DNA of 64,000 nucleotides from Gammaproteobacteria bacterium (GCA_024640085.1 JAHEFR010000006.1:62001-126000); one strand, 5' to 3'. Counted from the first letter of the stretch, positions 19,043 through 30,905 are shown. Made by a program: numbers and translations. The notes: a model not told the origin generated them from the letters alone.

Positions 19043-20482
19043 ATGACCCTGCTCGTCCCTGATTTTCACACCTCCAGCGTCCTTGTCGTCGGCGACGTGA
19101 TGCTGGACCGTTACTGGAACGGCCCCACCGAGCGGATCTCGCCGGAAGCTCCGGTCCCCGTGGTCCGGGTCAGGGATGTCGAGGAGCGTCCCGGTGGCGG
19201 AGCCAACGTGGCGGTCAACCTGGCCAGCCTCGGGATCGCTACCCGGCTGATCGGGGTGACAGGTCGCGACGAGGCCGGGGATCGGCTCGTCAGCCTTCTC
19301 GAGATCCTCGGCATCGACGCCCGGCTGCAGCAGCTTGCCGGCCTGTCAACGGTTACCAAGCTCCGCGTTCTGAGCCGCAATCAGCAGCTCATCCGCCTCG
19401 ATTTCGAGGGCGACGCCCTTGAGGTCCCCGCCGGGCTCCTGGGGGAGCCGTTCGGATCCGCGCTGGCTGGCGTGGGGGCCGTGGTGCTGTCCGATTACGG
19501 GAAGGGGGCGCTGAACGATCCCGCCGACATGATCCGGTGCTGCCGCGAGGCCGGGGTACCTGTGCTGGTGGATCCCAAGGGCCGCGATTTCGAGCGGTAC
19601 CGGGGCGCCACCGTCATCACACCGAACCTGGCGGAACTGGTGGCCGTCGTCGGGCCCTGTCCTGACCTGGAGTCGCTGGTGGAAAAGGGGCAGGCCCTGC
19701 GCCAGGGTCTCGATGTGAACTGGCTGCTGATCACCCGCAGCAGCAAGGGGATGAGCCTGCTGGGATCCGGAGGCGCCGTCCACCACCTGCCGGCGGAAGC
19801 CCGCGAGATCTTCGACGTGACCGGCGCCGGCGATACGGTCATCGCCGTCGCCGCCGCCGGACTGGCGGCAGGCGTGCCCATGGAATCGGCTGCGGCCTTG
19901 TCCAACCTGGCGGCCAGCCTGGTAGTGCGGAAGCTGGGCGTCGCCTCGGTGACGCCTTCCGAGCTGCGCCTGGCGCTCCACCGAAGGGGCAAGGGCGGCC
20001 GCGGTGACATGGGTGAGACGGAGCTGATCGAGGCGGTGCGGCAGTCTCGGGGCAGGGGTGAACGGGTCGTCATGACCAACGGCTGCTTCGACATCCTGCA
20101 TGCCGGGCACATCGCCTATCTCGAGGAGGCCAAGGCCCTGGGAGATCGGCTGGTGGTGGCGGTCAACGACGACGACTCGGTACGTAGACTGAAGGGGGAC
20201 GGCCGCCCTGTGACCAGCGTCGAGGATCGAATGACGGTGTTATCGGGGTTGGCGGCCGTGGACTGGGTGGTGCCCTTCGCGGAAGACACGCCCGCGCGGC
20301 TGATCTGCGCCGTGTTGCCGGACATCCTGGTGAAGGGCGGCGACTACCGGCCCGAGGAGATCGCCGGTGGTGACTGCGTCCGTGCCAACGGCGGCGAGGT
20401 CAGGGTCCTGTCCTTCCGAGCAGGGTGCTCCACCAGTGCCATCCTGGACAGGATCCGGGGGTCCTCCGGCGACGGCCCATGA
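19043..20482 (+). CDS. hldE: Bifunctional heptose 7-phosphate kinase / heptose 1-phosphate adenylyltransferase
   Basis: A 479-residue fusion enzyme that performs two steps toward ADP-heptose. Residues 1-320 are a ribokinase-family kinase (GGGANVAVNLASLG near 53-66 and the catalytic DVTGAGDTVIAV). Residues 340-479 are a nucleotidyltransferase with the HxGH motif at 353-356 (FDILHAGH) and RLKGDGRPV. It starts at ATG 19043 and overlaps waaA by four bases (ATGA). Together with hldD and waaF it covers most of heptose donor synthesis and use. Confidence 0.97.
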   Translation: MTLLVPDFHTSSVLVVGDVMLDRYWNGPTERISPEAPVPVVRVRDVEERPGGGANVAVNLASLGIATRLIGVTGRDEAGDRLVSLLEILGIDARLQQLAGLSTVTKLRVLSRNQQLIRLDFEGDALEVPAGLLGEPFGSALAGVGAVVLSDYGKGALNDPADMIRCCREAGVPVLVDPKGRDFERYRGATVITPNLAELVAVVGPCPDLESLVEKGQALRQGLDVNWLLITRSSKGMSLLGSGGAVHHLPAEAREIFDVTGAGDTVIAVAAAGLAAGVPMESAAALSNLAASLVVRKLGVASVTPSELRLALHRRGKGGRGDMGETELIEAVRQSRGRGERVVMTNGCFDILHAGHIAYLEEAKALGDRLVVAVNDDDSVRRLKGDGRPVTSVEDRMTVLSGLAAVDWVVPFAEDTPARLICAVLPDILVKGGDYRPEEIAGGDCVRANGGEVRVLSFRAGCSTSAILDRIRGSSGDGP

Positions 20483-21780
20483 GAGGGTTCTACCTTTTCC
20501 TCTCCTACATCCTCGCGCCGCTCGTGGTTCCGATCCTGATCTGGAAGGCTTTGAGAAACCCGGACTACCTGGATAGATGGGAGGAGCGCTTCGGCTTCGG
20601 ACGCAGCCGCACGGAGGGCCGATCCATCTGGATTCACGCCGTCTCCGTGGGCGAGGTCGTCGCGGCCTCACCGATGGTGCGGCGCCTCAGAGAGAGATTC
20701 CCGGGAGTGCCGGTAGTGATCAGCACTGTTACTCCCACCGGTGCGCAGAGAGTCCAGGACATCTTCGGCGACGAGGTCATCCACAGCTACATTCCCTACG
20801 ACATGCCGGGGGCGGTGCGGCGCTTCTTCGACCGCTTCCGGCCACGCCTGGCGATCATCATGGAGACGGAGATCTGGCCCAACCTGTACGAGGAATGCGG
20901 CCGTCGCCGGGTGCCGCTGGTGCTCGCTAACGCGCGGGTCTCGCCCCGGTCGGTCGGCAAGTACCGGCGATTCGTCAGCCTGTTCACCGAGACGTTGTCC
21001 CACGGTATCGTGCTCGCCGCCCAGAGCAGCCGGGACGCCGAGCGTTTCCGATTGATCGGCGCCAGCCCCGCGCGGACCCACGTGGTGGGCAATATCAAAT
21101 TCGACGTGGAGCTGCCGTCGTCCGTCAGAGACGCAGGACGCCGGTTCAGAAGAGAGAATGCCGGCGCGAGGCCCGTCTGGGTCGCGGCGAGTACCCACGA
21201 GGGAGAAGAGGAGGTTGTGCTGGATGTGCACCGGCGCCTCCGGGAGCGGATCCCGGATCTCCTGCTCATCCTGGTGCCCCGTCATCCCCAGCGTTTCGAC
21301 AGCGTTGCGCAGGTGGTGCGGAAGTTCGGCTTGAGCTGCGTGCTGCGCAGCGACGGCCGCCGATGCGCCGGAGACACGGCGGTGTTCCTGGTCGACACCC
21401 TCGGGGAGTTGCCGCTCTTCTATGCGGCGGCCGACGTCGCATTCGTGGGCGGCAGCCTGGTGCCGATCGGGGGACACAACCTGCTGGAACCGGCCGCCAT
21501 GGCGTTGCCCATCATCACCGGCCCGCACAATTTCAACGCCGAGGACATCGCCGATATGCTCAGAAACGCCGGCGCGGTGCGGGTAGTACGGGATTCGACC
21601 GGCCTGCTGGAGGCGCTGTCGGGCTGTCTCGCCTCGCCGGAGCTCAGTCGCCAGAACGGGCTGGCCGGACGCCAGGTCCTCGACCAGAACCGGGGCGCCC
21701 TGGACCGCCTGATGACGCTGGTGATCCCGCTGATGGACAGCGCCGGCGAAACGCCTGCCGGGGGCTCAGCGGCAGCCTGA
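20479..21780 (+). CDS. waaA: Kdo transferase (lipid IVA 3-deoxy-D-manno-octulosonate transferase)
   Basis: From ATG 20479 the protein has 433 residues (GT30 family). It attaches Kdo to lipid IVA. An N-terminal membrane anchor (FYLFLSYILAPLVVPILI) is followed by the Rossmann domain with WIHAVSVGEVVAASPMVRRL and the acceptor-side METEIWPNL. The C-terminal CMP-Kdo site is GGSLVPIGGHNLLEPAAM. The start was chosen because it gives the ATGA overlap with hldE and places the anchor at the N-terminus. Whether it adds one or two Kdo residues cannot be read; nearby kdkA favours one. Confidence 0.95.
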   Translation: MRGFYLFLSYILAPLVVPILIWKALRNPDYLDRWEERFGFGRSRTEGRSIWIHAVSVGEVVAASPMVRRLRERFPGVPVVISTVTPTGAQRVQDIFGDEVIHSYIPYDMPGAVRRFFDRFRPRLAIIMETEIWPNLYEECGRRRVPLVLANARVSPRSVGKYRRFVSLFTETLSHGIVLAAQSSRDAERFRLIGASPARTHVVGNIKFDVELPSSVRDAGRRFRRENAGARPVWVAASTHEGEEEVVLDVHRRLRERIPDLLLILVPRHPQRFDSVAQVVRKFGLSCVLRSDGRRCAGDTAVFLVDTLGELPLFYAAADVAFVGGSLVPIGGHNLLEPAAMALPIITGPHNFNAEDIADMLRNAGAVRVVRDSTGLLEALSGCLASPELSRQNGLAGRQVLDQNRGALDRLMTLVIPLMDSAGETPAGGSAAA

Positions 21781-21809
21781 GCCTGGCCCGTCAATCCTCG
21801 GCCGCTCGC

Positions 21810-23234
21810 TTACTCCGACAGCCAGCCGTTGACTTCCTGGATATCGTTCTCGGCGAGAGTGCCGGCGGCCTGCTTGAGGCGCAGGGCGTTGACGACATAG
21901 GTATACCGGCTGCGCGCATAGTCCCGCTCGGCCTCGAACAGGTTCCGACGCGCGTCCAGGACGTCGACCGTTGTGCGCGTGCCGACTTCGAAGCCCGCCT
22001 CGGTCGCCCGGAGCGCAGTCTGGTTCGACTCCACCGACTTGGCGAGCGCCTCGACGCGGGCGATCTCCGAGTTGACCGACAGGAATGAGTCGCGCACTTC
22101 CCGCTCGGTCTGTCGGGCAGAACGTTCCAACTGCTCCTGGGCGGCGCGGTACTGGAAACCGGCTTCCTTGACTTGGGAGCGGACGGATCCGCCGCTGAAG
22201 ATCGGGACATTCAGCTGCACGCCGACGGCATCGGCCCAGATGTCGCTGTCCGCCGGCAGGTGGCCGATCGGTTGGCCGTTGAGGGTGCCCTTGTCATCGC
22301 GATTGGTGGACTGGTCGTCGTTGGAGCGCTGGGCGAACAGATCGATCGTGGGCATGTGACCGCTTTTCCTGGCGCTGATCTCGTCCCTGGCTATCTGCGC
22401 CGCCAGCCGGCTCGCCTCCACGGTCATGTTCTGTTCCAGTGCAGTCTTGACCCACTGGTCTACGTCGTTGGGATTCGGCGAGATCAGAGGGACGTCCGGC
22501 CCGGCGTCGGCCAGGCTTTCGTAATATTGACCGGTGATCTCGCGCATAAACTCGCCCGCCGTGGCCAGCGTGCGCTTCCCCTCGATAACGCTCGCCACCG
22601 CCGAGTCGTAGGAGGCTTGCGCCTCCTGCACGTCAGTGATGGCGATCAGCCCCACTTCGAAGCGTTTCTCGGCCTGCTCGAGCTGCCGCCCGATGGAATC
22701 CTTGGCCGCCTCGCCGGCTTCGAGCGTCGCCTTCGCGGCGAGGACATCGAAATATCGTTGAGACACCCGAAGCATCAGGTCCTGTTGAGCGGCGCGATAC
22801 TGCGCCTCGGCCTGGGCGACCTGTTTGTCCGCCTGCTTGAGGGTGATCCACTGGTCCCAGCGGAACAGGGTCTGGGTGAGCTGCAACTGCCAGAACTTCC
22901 GCGGATCGGTCTCCTGGCTGAAGTTGGACTCGATCGGCACCACGGTATCGGGAATGCCGTCGGGCGGTTCGCTCGTATCCAGGGCCTGGGAGAACGTGTT
23001 CTGCCCCGAGACCCAGGATTTGCTGTAGGTGTACTGCCCCGTAATCTGGGGCAGCAGGGCCGACAGGGCCTGTGGCTTGGACTGGAGGGTGGCAAGGCGA
23101 TTTGCCGCCGCCTCCCTGACCGTGGGATCAGCGGTCACTGCGTCCTCGTAGATTTCCAGCAGGTCAACGGCCAACGCCGTTTGCCAGGTCAAGAGCGTGA
23201 CGGCCAGGGCGATCGAGCCCGTCAGTCTGTTCAT
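21810..23234 (-). CDS. tolC: TolC-family outer-membrane efflux protein
   Basis: The 474-residue protein has a signal peptide (SIALAVTLLTWQTALA) and two repeats of the outer-membrane efflux fold: long alpha-helical barrel segments rich in Ala, Gln and Glu and short beta segments. It contains YTYSKSWVSGQ early and EVGTRTTVDVLDARRNLFEAERDYARSRY near 405-435, the TolC signature. It would form a trimeric exit duct for type I secretion and RND pumps. It converges on waaA with 29 bases between stops. A tolC-thiC neighbourhood also occurs in Pseudomonas. Confidence 0.95.
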   Translation of the reverse strand: MNRLTGSIALAVTLLTWQTALAVDLLEIYEDAVTADPTVREAAANRLATLQSKPQALSALLPQITGQYTYSKSWVSGQNTFSQALDTSEPPDGIPDTVVPIESNFSQETDPRKFWQLQLTQTLFRWDQWITLKQADKQVAQAEAQYRAAQQDLMLRVSQRYFDVLAAKATLEAGEAAKDSIGRQLEQAEKRFEVGLIAITDVQEAQASYDSAVASVIEGKRTLATAGEFMREITGQYYESLADAGPDVPLISPNPNDVDQWVKTALEQNMTVEASRLAAQIARDEISARKSGHMPTIDLFAQRSNDDQSTNRDDKGTLNGQPIGHLPADSDIWADAVGVQLNVPIFSGGSVRSQVKEAGFQYRAAQEQLERSARQTEREVRDSFLSVNSEIARVEALAKSVESNQTALRATEAGFEVGTRTTVDVLDARRNLFEAERDYARSRYTYVVNALRLKQAAGTLAENDIQEVNGWLSE

Positions 23235-23280
23235 TCTCGGTTCTCCCCTTGGGGTCCGGACAGAGATAGTGTTTTAGTTA

Positions 23281-23308
23281 ACTATATCACCATATCGGTA
23301 ATCTGCAA
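23281..23308 (-). promoter_or_regulatory. tolC promoter (extended -10)
   Basis: Read on the minus strand, TTGCAG (23303-23308) and TATAGT (23281-23286) are 16 bases apart. A TG dinucleotide lies one base upstream of the -10, making an extended -10. The site lies 47 bases before the tolC ATG. Confidence 0.6.
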
Positions 23309-23342
23309 GCTATACCCGGCCGCGTTTCCGGCCGGAACAGGC

Positions 23343-23663
23343 TCAGTATATGGGCACCGCCGGATCCACTTCCCGCGACCAGGCGTCGATTCCGCCGGCA
23401 AGATTAATGACACAGTCGAATCCGTTCTGTTTCAGGAATGCGGCGACCTGAAGGCTTCTCGAGCCATGATGACAGATGACCACGACGTCCTGGTCCCGGC
23501 AGAGTTCGTCCAGCCGGTCCGGAATCTGCGCCATGGGGATGTTGAGGACCCCGGGCAAAGACGCCAGGGAAAGCTCCCAGGGCTCCCGGACGTCCAGCAG
23601 CACAGGCTCCGGCGACGAGTTCAACATGCCGGTCAACTCGGTGGGGCCAATCTCGCGGATCAT
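23343..23663 (-). CDS. Single-domain rhodanese (sulfurtransferase)
   Basis: This 106-residue protein is one rhodanese domain. It has the LLDVREPWE motif at 22-30 and the active-site loop Cys64-HHGSRS (64-70), which forms the persulfide. The length and loop resemble GlpE/PspE-type single-domain sulfurtransferases without a signal peptide, so it is cytoplasmic. It lies between the Pcm-like methyltransferase (15 bases upstream) and tolC (108 bases downstream with its own promoter). The physiological sulfur acceptor is unknown. Confidence 0.92.
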   Translation of the reverse strand: MIREIGPTELTGMLNSSPEPVLLDVREPWELSLASLPGVLNIPMAQIPDRLDELCRDQDVVVICHHGSRSLQVAAFLKQNGFDCVINLAGGIDAWSREVDPAVPIY

Positions 23664-23678
23664 GCGGGCTCCTCCACC

Positions 23679-24326
23679 TCAGAAAACGAAGGTTTCAGGG
23701 AGCGGGGCGTTGATCATGGACGGCACCTCCGTTTCGAACAGCACCTCCCGACGGAAACCGTCCCGGTCGCGGGTGACGAGCCACGCCTCGCGGATCGGCG
23801 GCACGCCCACCACCACGAATAGCCTGCCCCCGGGGGCGAGCATCTCCTCGAAGCGGGCCTGATAGACAGGCAGTGCCGCGGTCACCGCTATGGCGTCGAA
23901 CTGTCCCGCAGGATCGTAGGTCATGGCGTCCACGACAATGGTACTGACGTTGCGTATGCCTGATCCCGACAGCCGCGTTGCTGCCTCGCTGACCAGTTCG
24001 GCGTGAATATCGATGCTGGCGACCCTCGCGGCCAGTCTGGCCATGCAGGCCGCAAGGAAGCCGGTGCCGGTGCCCACATCGAGCACGATTTCGTCGGCAG
24101 TCAGCGCGAGCGCCTGCAGCAGTCTCCCCTGGATCTTTGGTGGGAGCATGATCTGGCCGTGCCCGATGGGCGTGGGGGCGTCGGCGAAGGCGAGTCCCCG
24201 GTATGCAGCCGGGAGGAATTCTTCCCGCCGGACCTCCGCCATCGTCTTCAACACCCGCCCGTCGAGGACATGCCAGGCACGAAGCTGTTGGCTGATCATC
24301 TGCTCGCGTGCGACTTCGGGTTGCAT
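23679..24326 (-). CDS. Protein-L-isoaspartate O-methyltransferase-like protein
   Basis: A 215-residue class I methyltransferase. The SAM loop is VLDVGTGTGFLAACMARL near 79-96, and the upstream block PTPIGHGQIMLPPKIQGRLL aligns with the Pcm motif IGHGQTISQP. The Thr-Ile-Ser of genuine isoaspartate repair enzymes reads Ile-Met-Leu, so the key hydroxyl residue is missing and repair activity is doubtful. I start it at ATG 24326, where Pcm homology begins; the in-frame extension to 24443 looks non-coding. It forms a small minus-strand unit with the rhodanese and diverges from thiC. Confidence 0.85.
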   Translation of the reverse strand: MQPEVAREQMISQQLRAWHVLDGRVLKTMAEVRREEFLPAAYRGLAFADAPTPIGHGQIMLPPKIQGRLLQALALTADEIVLDVGTGTGFLAACMARLAARVASIDIHAELVSEAATRLSGSGIRNVSTIVVDAMTYDPAGQFDAIAVTAALPVYQARFEEMLAPGGRLFVVVGVPPIREAWLVTRDRDGFRREVLFETEVPSMINAPLPETFVF

Positions 24327-24551
24327 GAGGGTCTCCGGTCGGGTGGGTGGCTGGGCGTCGCCCGAGGCCGCAGACTGTAAGGGCTGGCTCCGCGAGTGAC
24401 AAGACGGACTGCCGACATTATGGTGAATGGTGGTACGGGCCATGGCCGGATTGAGCTAAGCTTGCTTGATGGCATTCGATCTCCGTTATCGGCGACCGGC
24501 GGGCGATGGCACCCTTCTTAGATTGCCTGGGTCTTCCCGCGAGGCCGCTGA

Positions 24552-26420
<1,869 letters not shown>

Positions 26421-26430
26421 GCCAGACGGT

Positions 26431-28680
26431 ATGCCAGTACTCGAGAGCCTTACTATCGCTGCAGGAATCGGAGCATTCGGCTTCCTGGCCTACTATCTCA
26501 AGAGACGCCTCGCAACTCGGGGTCCGGGCGACGATGCTGCTGGCCAGGCGGCAGCGATACCGATATCCGCACAGCGGTCCGAGGCGGCACGCATGCAACG
26601 AGCGGCGGAACGGGGCCCGGACCATCCGATGGCATTCATGATGGAACAGGAACTGTTCGAGAATCTTGCCGAATCGCTTGATTCGGCGGTCCTGATCCAC
26701 GACCAGACGATCCATTACGTCAATGGGGCGGCTGCCCGCATATTCTCGGTTCCCAAGGCGACCCTGACCGGTTCCCGGCTAGAGGAATATGTCCATCCGG
26801 AACAACGCGATGCGCTGAAAAACTATCTCGACCGCCGCGCGGCCGGCGCCTCCGAGAGGGACATACTCACCATCCAGCTGCTCGATCCGGAAGATCAGGC
26901 CCATTGGGTGGAGATCCGGCCTTTCGGTCTGGCCGGATCGCCGGGCGGGTTGATCGGCTCGGTGATACGGCCGAGCCCGATGCATGTGCTCGAGGCCGCG
27001 CGGGAGGCCGGGCGCAGCCTGGCGAGGCGGACCCTCGACGCTGTCGGGGAAGGCATCATCACCACCGACGTGGATGGCCGTATCGACTACGTGAATACCG
27101 CAGCCGAGAGGATCATCGCCTGCCGCCGGGACATGGCGACCGGCAGGCTCCTGAACGAGCTGGTCAGCCTCGTGGACGAGGCCGATCGCCGGCCCCTGGG
27201 CGATCCGGTGGCTCGCAGCCTGGAGGAAGGAGCCAGGATCGACCTGGGGCGACGCTCCCTCCTCGTGGCCTCCGCCACCGGAGAGGAGCACTCCATCGAA
27301 CTGAGCGCGTCCCCGATACGGTCGGCCGGACGGGATTTTCTCGGTTCCGTCGTGTTGCTCCACGACGTTGCCGAAATACGGGGCCTCGCGCGCCAGATGT
27401 CCTATCAGGCGAGTCACGATCCGCTTACGGGCCTGGCCAATCGCCGCGAATTCGAACGCCGGCTGGAGGACGCGACTGCCAGCGCCCGGTCCGGATCGGG
27501 TGGCCACGTCCTCTGCTATCTGGATCTGGACCGGTTCAAGGTGGTCAATGACAGCTGCGGACACATGGCGGGCGACAATCTCCTTCGGGAACTGGCCGGG
27601 CTGATACGGGGCCAGGTGCGTGACTCCGACTCGGTGGCGAGGATCGGGGGCGACGAATTCGGCATGCTTCTGGCGGGCTGCCCGCTGGAGAAGGCGAGAC
27701 AGATCGCCGACGACGTCTGCGCGGCGATCCGTGACTATCGATTCGTCTGGCGGGATCGAATCTTCACTGTCGGCGTAAGCATCGGCCTGGTAGAGATCGG
27801 CCATGAGTCCGGATCCACCGAGGAACTCCTCGGGGCGGCGGACTCCGCCTGTTATGTGGCCAAGCAGAAGGGCAGGGGCCGGGTGCACGTCTATTCGGCC
27901 CGCGATGAGGCCGTGGCCCGCCAGAGAGGAGAGATACTCTGGCTGCAGCGGATACAGAAGGCGCTGAAGGAGGACGCTTTCGAGCTTTTCCTGCAGCCTA
28001 TCGTCTCGATGGTCGGCCGCGTGGATACCGGGCCCGCCTACGAGGTCCTCCTTCGCATGCGTGGAGAAGACAATGTTGCGGTCAGCCCGGCGGAGTTCAT
28101 GCAGGCGGCCGAACGTTACCACCTGATGCCGAATGTGGACCGGTGGGTACTGCAGACTGCGTTCAGCGCCGTCGGCAGCGGCGCTCTCAAGCTCCCGGAT
28201 CATCGCAGCTGCACGATCAACCTGTCGGGCCAGACCCTGGGGGATCCCCAGTTCCTCGATTTCGTCGTGGACTGTCTCGACCGCTCGGGCATCGCGCCGG
28301 AGCAGATATGCTTCGAGGTCCGCGAGTCCTCCGTCACCGCCAATCTCGCCATGGCGTCCCGGTTCATCGCCGTGCTCCACGGCATGGGTTGCCAGTTCGC
28401 CGTAGACGATTTCGGCAGCGGCCTGGGAGCGTTCTCCAGTCTCCGGGGTCTGGCGATGGACTATCTGAAGATCGATGGCGCCATCATCCGCGGCCTGGCC
28501 GATGACCATGTGAACGAGGCGATGGTGACCGCGATGATCAGTCTGGCCAGGACCATGGACATCAGAGTCATCGCCGAACACGTGGAGAGCGACACGGTGT
28601 TCGAGAGGGTAAGGGGCATGGGCGTCGACTTCGCCCAGGGGTATGCGGTCGGCCGTCCCGCGCCGCTGTCCACGCACTGA
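26431..28680 (+). CDS. Membrane-anchored PAS-GGDEF-EAL cyclic-di-GMP protein
   Basis: From ATG 26431 it has 749 residues. One transmembrane helix (about 6-24) is followed by two PAS-like domains (about 75-195 and 197-310), then a diguanylate cyclase domain with an intact GGDEF at 406-410. An inhibitory I-site RDSD (397-400) lies five residues before it. The EAL phosphodiesterase domain (about 510-749) has EVL at 538-540 in place of EAL but retains FEVRES, DDFG, YLKID, AEHVE and QGY residues that bind metal and substrate. It may be bifunctional. It lies 10 bases after thiC. Confidence 0.93.
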   Translation: MPVLESLTIAAGIGAFGFLAYYLKRRLATRGPGDDAAGQAAAIPISAQRSEAARMQRAAERGPDHPMAFMMEQELFENLAESLDSAVLIHDQTIHYVNGAAARIFSVPKATLTGSRLEEYVHPEQRDALKNYLDRRAAGASERDILTIQLLDPEDQAHWVEIRPFGLAGSPGGLIGSVIRPSPMHVLEAAREAGRSLARRTLDAVGEGIITTDVDGRIDYVNTAAERIIACRRDMATGRLLNELVSLVDEADRRPLGDPVARSLEEGARIDLGRRSLLVASATGEEHSIELSASPIRSAGRDFLGSVVLLHDVAEIRGLARQMSYQASHDPLTGLANRREFERRLEDATASARSGSGGHVLCYLDLDRFKVVNDSCGHMAGDNLLRELAGLIRGQVRDSDSVARIGGDEFGMLLAGCPLEKARQIADDVCAAIRDYRFVWRDRIFTVGVSIGLVEIGHESGSTEELLGAADSACYVAKQKGRGRVHVYSARDEAVARQRGEILWLQRIQKALKEDAFELFLQPIVSMVGRVDTGPAYEVLLRMRGEDNVAVSPAEFMQAAERYHLMPNVDRWVLQTAFSAVGSGALKLPDHRSCTINLSGQTLGDPQFLDFVVDCLDRSGIAPEQICFEVRESSVTANLAMASRFIAVLHGMGCQFAVDDFGSGLGAFSSLRGLAMDYLKIDGAIIRGLADDHVNEAMVTAMISLARTMDIRVIAEHVESDTVFERVRGMGVDFAQGYAVGRPAPLSTH

Positions 28681-28710
28681 TTCCCCTCTGCGGGCGGATC
28701 CAAATGCCGC

Positions 28711-28716
28711 TATAAT
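28711..28716 (+). promoter_or_regulatory. -10 element upstream of hppA
   Basis: A perfect TATAAT is followed by TCCCGGCCCG, 105 bases before the hppA ATG. No clear -35 is seen. The C/G-rich discriminator resembles those at 13804 and 47924. Confidence 0.45.
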
Positions 28717-28821
28717 TCCCGGCCCGATCTGTGCTGGCGTCTTTGCCGGCGAGAGCTGGGACACACCGGATTCGATGACGGAGCCCACCGCCGAGCGGGC
28801 CGAAGAACAAAGGGAGAACCC

Positions 28822-30849
28822 ATGAGCATCAATTACCTTCCGCTCCTGATGGGCGGTCTGGGTCTGGTCGCGGCTTTCGTCGTCTACCGGATAGTCGCCA
28901 GCTATCCCGCTGGCGAGGGCAAGGTTGCCGATATCGCGGTCAAGATCCAGACCGGCGCGATGGCCTTCATGCGCCGCGAATACCTGCTGATGTGGGCCGT
29001 CGCCGCACTGGTCATCCTGGCCCTCGGATTCTCGGATCTGGGTTGGGACACCGCCATGGCGTTTTTCGTCGGCGCGATGACGTCCTCGCTTGCCGGCTTC
29101 ATCGGCATGTACACCGCTACCCGGGCCAACGTCAGGACTACGGTTGCTGCCCACGAAAAAGGGGCGGGCACCGCGTTGTCGGTCGCTTTTTACGGGGGTT
29201 CGGTGATGGGTCTCACGGTCGCCTCCATGGGCCTGGTGGGTCTCGGCTTCCTCTACATCCTGTATGGAGGCGATCCGCATACGGCGGAGACCATCCACGG
29301 TTTCGGCATGGGTGCCTCTCTGGTGGCCCTGTTCTCCCGTGTCGGCGGCGGCATCTTCACCAAGAGCGCCGACGTCGGCGCCGACCTGGTCGGCAAGATC
29401 GAAGCGGGCATCCCCGAGGACGATCCGCGCAACCCCGGCGTGATCGCCGACAACGTGGGCGACAACGTCGGCGACGTCGCCGGCATGGGGTCCGATATCT
29501 TCGAGTCCTACTGCGGCGCCATGATTGCCTCTATCGCCATCGCCTCGACGTTCGGGGTGGAGCTGATGAATCAGAGGCTGGGTGGAGATCTGATGGGCGA
29601 AGCGCTGCGCGCGAGCCTGATGGGGCTGCCCCTGTTACTGGCGTCCACAGGGCTGGTCTGTTCCGTACTGGGTATCCTCATGGTCCGCATGGCCTCTACC
29701 ATGGCACCCGAGAGAGCCCTGAGAGTCGGGACCATCGGCGCCGCGGTGCTGTTCATCCTGGCCGCCTGGTTCGTCATCAAGAGCCTGGGCATCTCCAGTG
29801 GCGTCTGGACGTCTGTCCTCGCCGGTGCCATCGGCGGCATCGTCATCGGGCTGGTCACCGAGTACTACACCGGTGGGCCCCCGGTGCGGAAGATCGCAAG
29901 GGAGGGCGAGACCGGCCCGGCGACGGTCATCATCGCCGGTTTGTCGACGGGCATGCAGTCGGTGGTGATCCCCGTGCTCGCTATCGTGACCATCATCTAT
30001 TTCGCCAACGAGTTCGCAAGCCTCTATGGCGTGGGCATCGCGGCCGTCGGCATGTTGGCTACTGTGGGTATGACCATGGCCATCGACGCCTATGGTCCGG
30101 TGGCGGATAACGCCGGCGGCATCGCCGAAATGGCGGGCCTGGGCAAGGAGACGCGCAAGATCACCGACTCCCTGGACGAGGTCGGCAACACCACGGCAGC
30201 AATCGGCAAAGGGTTTGCGATCGGCGCCGCGGCCCTAGCGGCCCTGGCTATCATCACCGCCTACATCGAGGTCATCCGCCATCACAACCCGGATTTCCGT
30301 CTTGAGATCTCCGATCCGGACGTGCTCATCGGCATGTTTATCGGCGCCATCTTCCCCTTCCTGGTGGCCGCTCTGACAATGAGCGCGGTGGGCACCGCCG
30401 CCTTCGACATGATCAAGGAGATCCGTCGGCAATTTAAGGAGATCCCGGGTCTGCTGGAGGGCAAGGCCGAGCCGGACACGGTCCGCTGCGTGGACATCGC
30501 CACCCGAGCGGCCCTGGTGCGGATGCTGCCGCCGGGTCTACTGGCGGTTCTGGCGCCGGTATTTATCGGTTTCGGCCTGGGACCGAAATCCCTGGGTGGC
30601 ATGCTCGGCGGCGCTTTGCTGGGATGCGTGTTGCTGGCGCTGACCATGGCCAATGCCGGTGGTGCCTGGGACAACGCCAAGAAGTACATCGAGAAGGGCC
30701 ATCACGGGGGCAAGGGATCCGATACTCACAAGGCTGCGGTCGTGGGCGACACGGTCGGCGACCCCTTCAAGGATACATCCGGGCCGTCGATGAACATCCT
30801 CATCAACGTGATGGCCATCGTCAGCCTGGTCATCGCGCCGCTGCTGTAG
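28822..30849 (+). CDS. hppA: Membrane-bound K+-dependent ion-translocating pyrophosphatase
   Basis: A 675-residue polytopic protein with about 16 hydrophobic segments that couples PPi hydrolysis to H+ or Na+ pumping across the inner membrane. The acidic PPi-Mg site [16 protein letters not shown] lies near 210-225, with a C-terminal counterpart around [12 protein letters not shown] and [15 protein letters not shown]. The subtype position reads [10 protein letters not shown] with Ala459 and Gly462, the K+-dependent signature (K+-independent enzymes carry Lys and Thr). Na+ versus H+ specificity cannot be settled. It starts at ATG 28822 behind AGGGAG and converges on pfp. Confidence 0.96.
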   Translation: MSINYLPLLMGGLGLVAAFVVYRIVASYPAGEGKVADIAVKIQTGAMAFMRREYLLMWAVAALVILALGFSDLGWDTAMAFFVGAMTSSLAGFIGMYTATRANVRTTVAAHEKGAGTALSVAFYGGSVMGLTVASMGLVGLGFLYILYGGDPHTAETIHGFGMGASLVALFSRVGGGIFTKSADVGADLVGKIEAGIPEDDPRNPGVIADNVGDNVGDVAGMGSDIFESYCGAMIASIAIASTFGVELMNQRLGGDLMGEALRASLMGLPLLLASTGLVCSVLGILMVRMASTMAPERALRVGTIGAAVLFILAAWFVIKSLGISSGVWTSVLAGAIGGIVIGLVTEYYTGGPPVRKIAREGETGPATVIIAGLSTGMQSVVIPVLAIVTIIYFANEFASLYGVGIAAVGMLATVGMTMAIDAYGPVADNAGGIAEMAGLGKETRKITDSLDEVGNTTAAIGKGFAIGAAALAALAIITAYIEVIRHHNPDFRLEISDPDVLIGMFIGAIFPFLVAALTMSAVGTAAFDMIKEIRRQFKEIPGLLEGKAEPDTVRCVDIATRAALVRMLPPGLLAVLAPVFIGFGLGPKSLGGMLGGALLGCVLLALTMANAGGAWDNAKKYIEKGHHGGKGSDTHKAAVVGDTVGDPFKDTSGPSMNILINVMAIVSLVIAPLL

Positions 30850-30876
30850 ATCCCCGGGGCGGCAGTTATATTGCAG

Positions 30877-30905
30877 GGAGGGGGCAAGCCCCCCTCTTCT
30901 GTTTC
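30877..30905. terminator. Bidirectional-type terminator between hppA and pfp
   Basis: A G/C-rich stem (GGGAGGGGGC at 30876-30885 with GCCCCCCTC at 30888-30896) has a two-base AA core and is followed on the plus strand by a pyrimidine-rich TTCTGTTTCC. It lies midway between the convergent stops, in the 110-base gap. Confidence 0.65.

Noticed and set aside
26779-29298. A very long open frame on the minus strand, about 839 codons, antisense to the GGDEF-EAL gene and start of hppA
   Set aside because: In GC-rich DNA such antisense frames are common. The protein has no domain and is rich in His/Arg/Gly/Pro, and the sense strand codes for clear known families.
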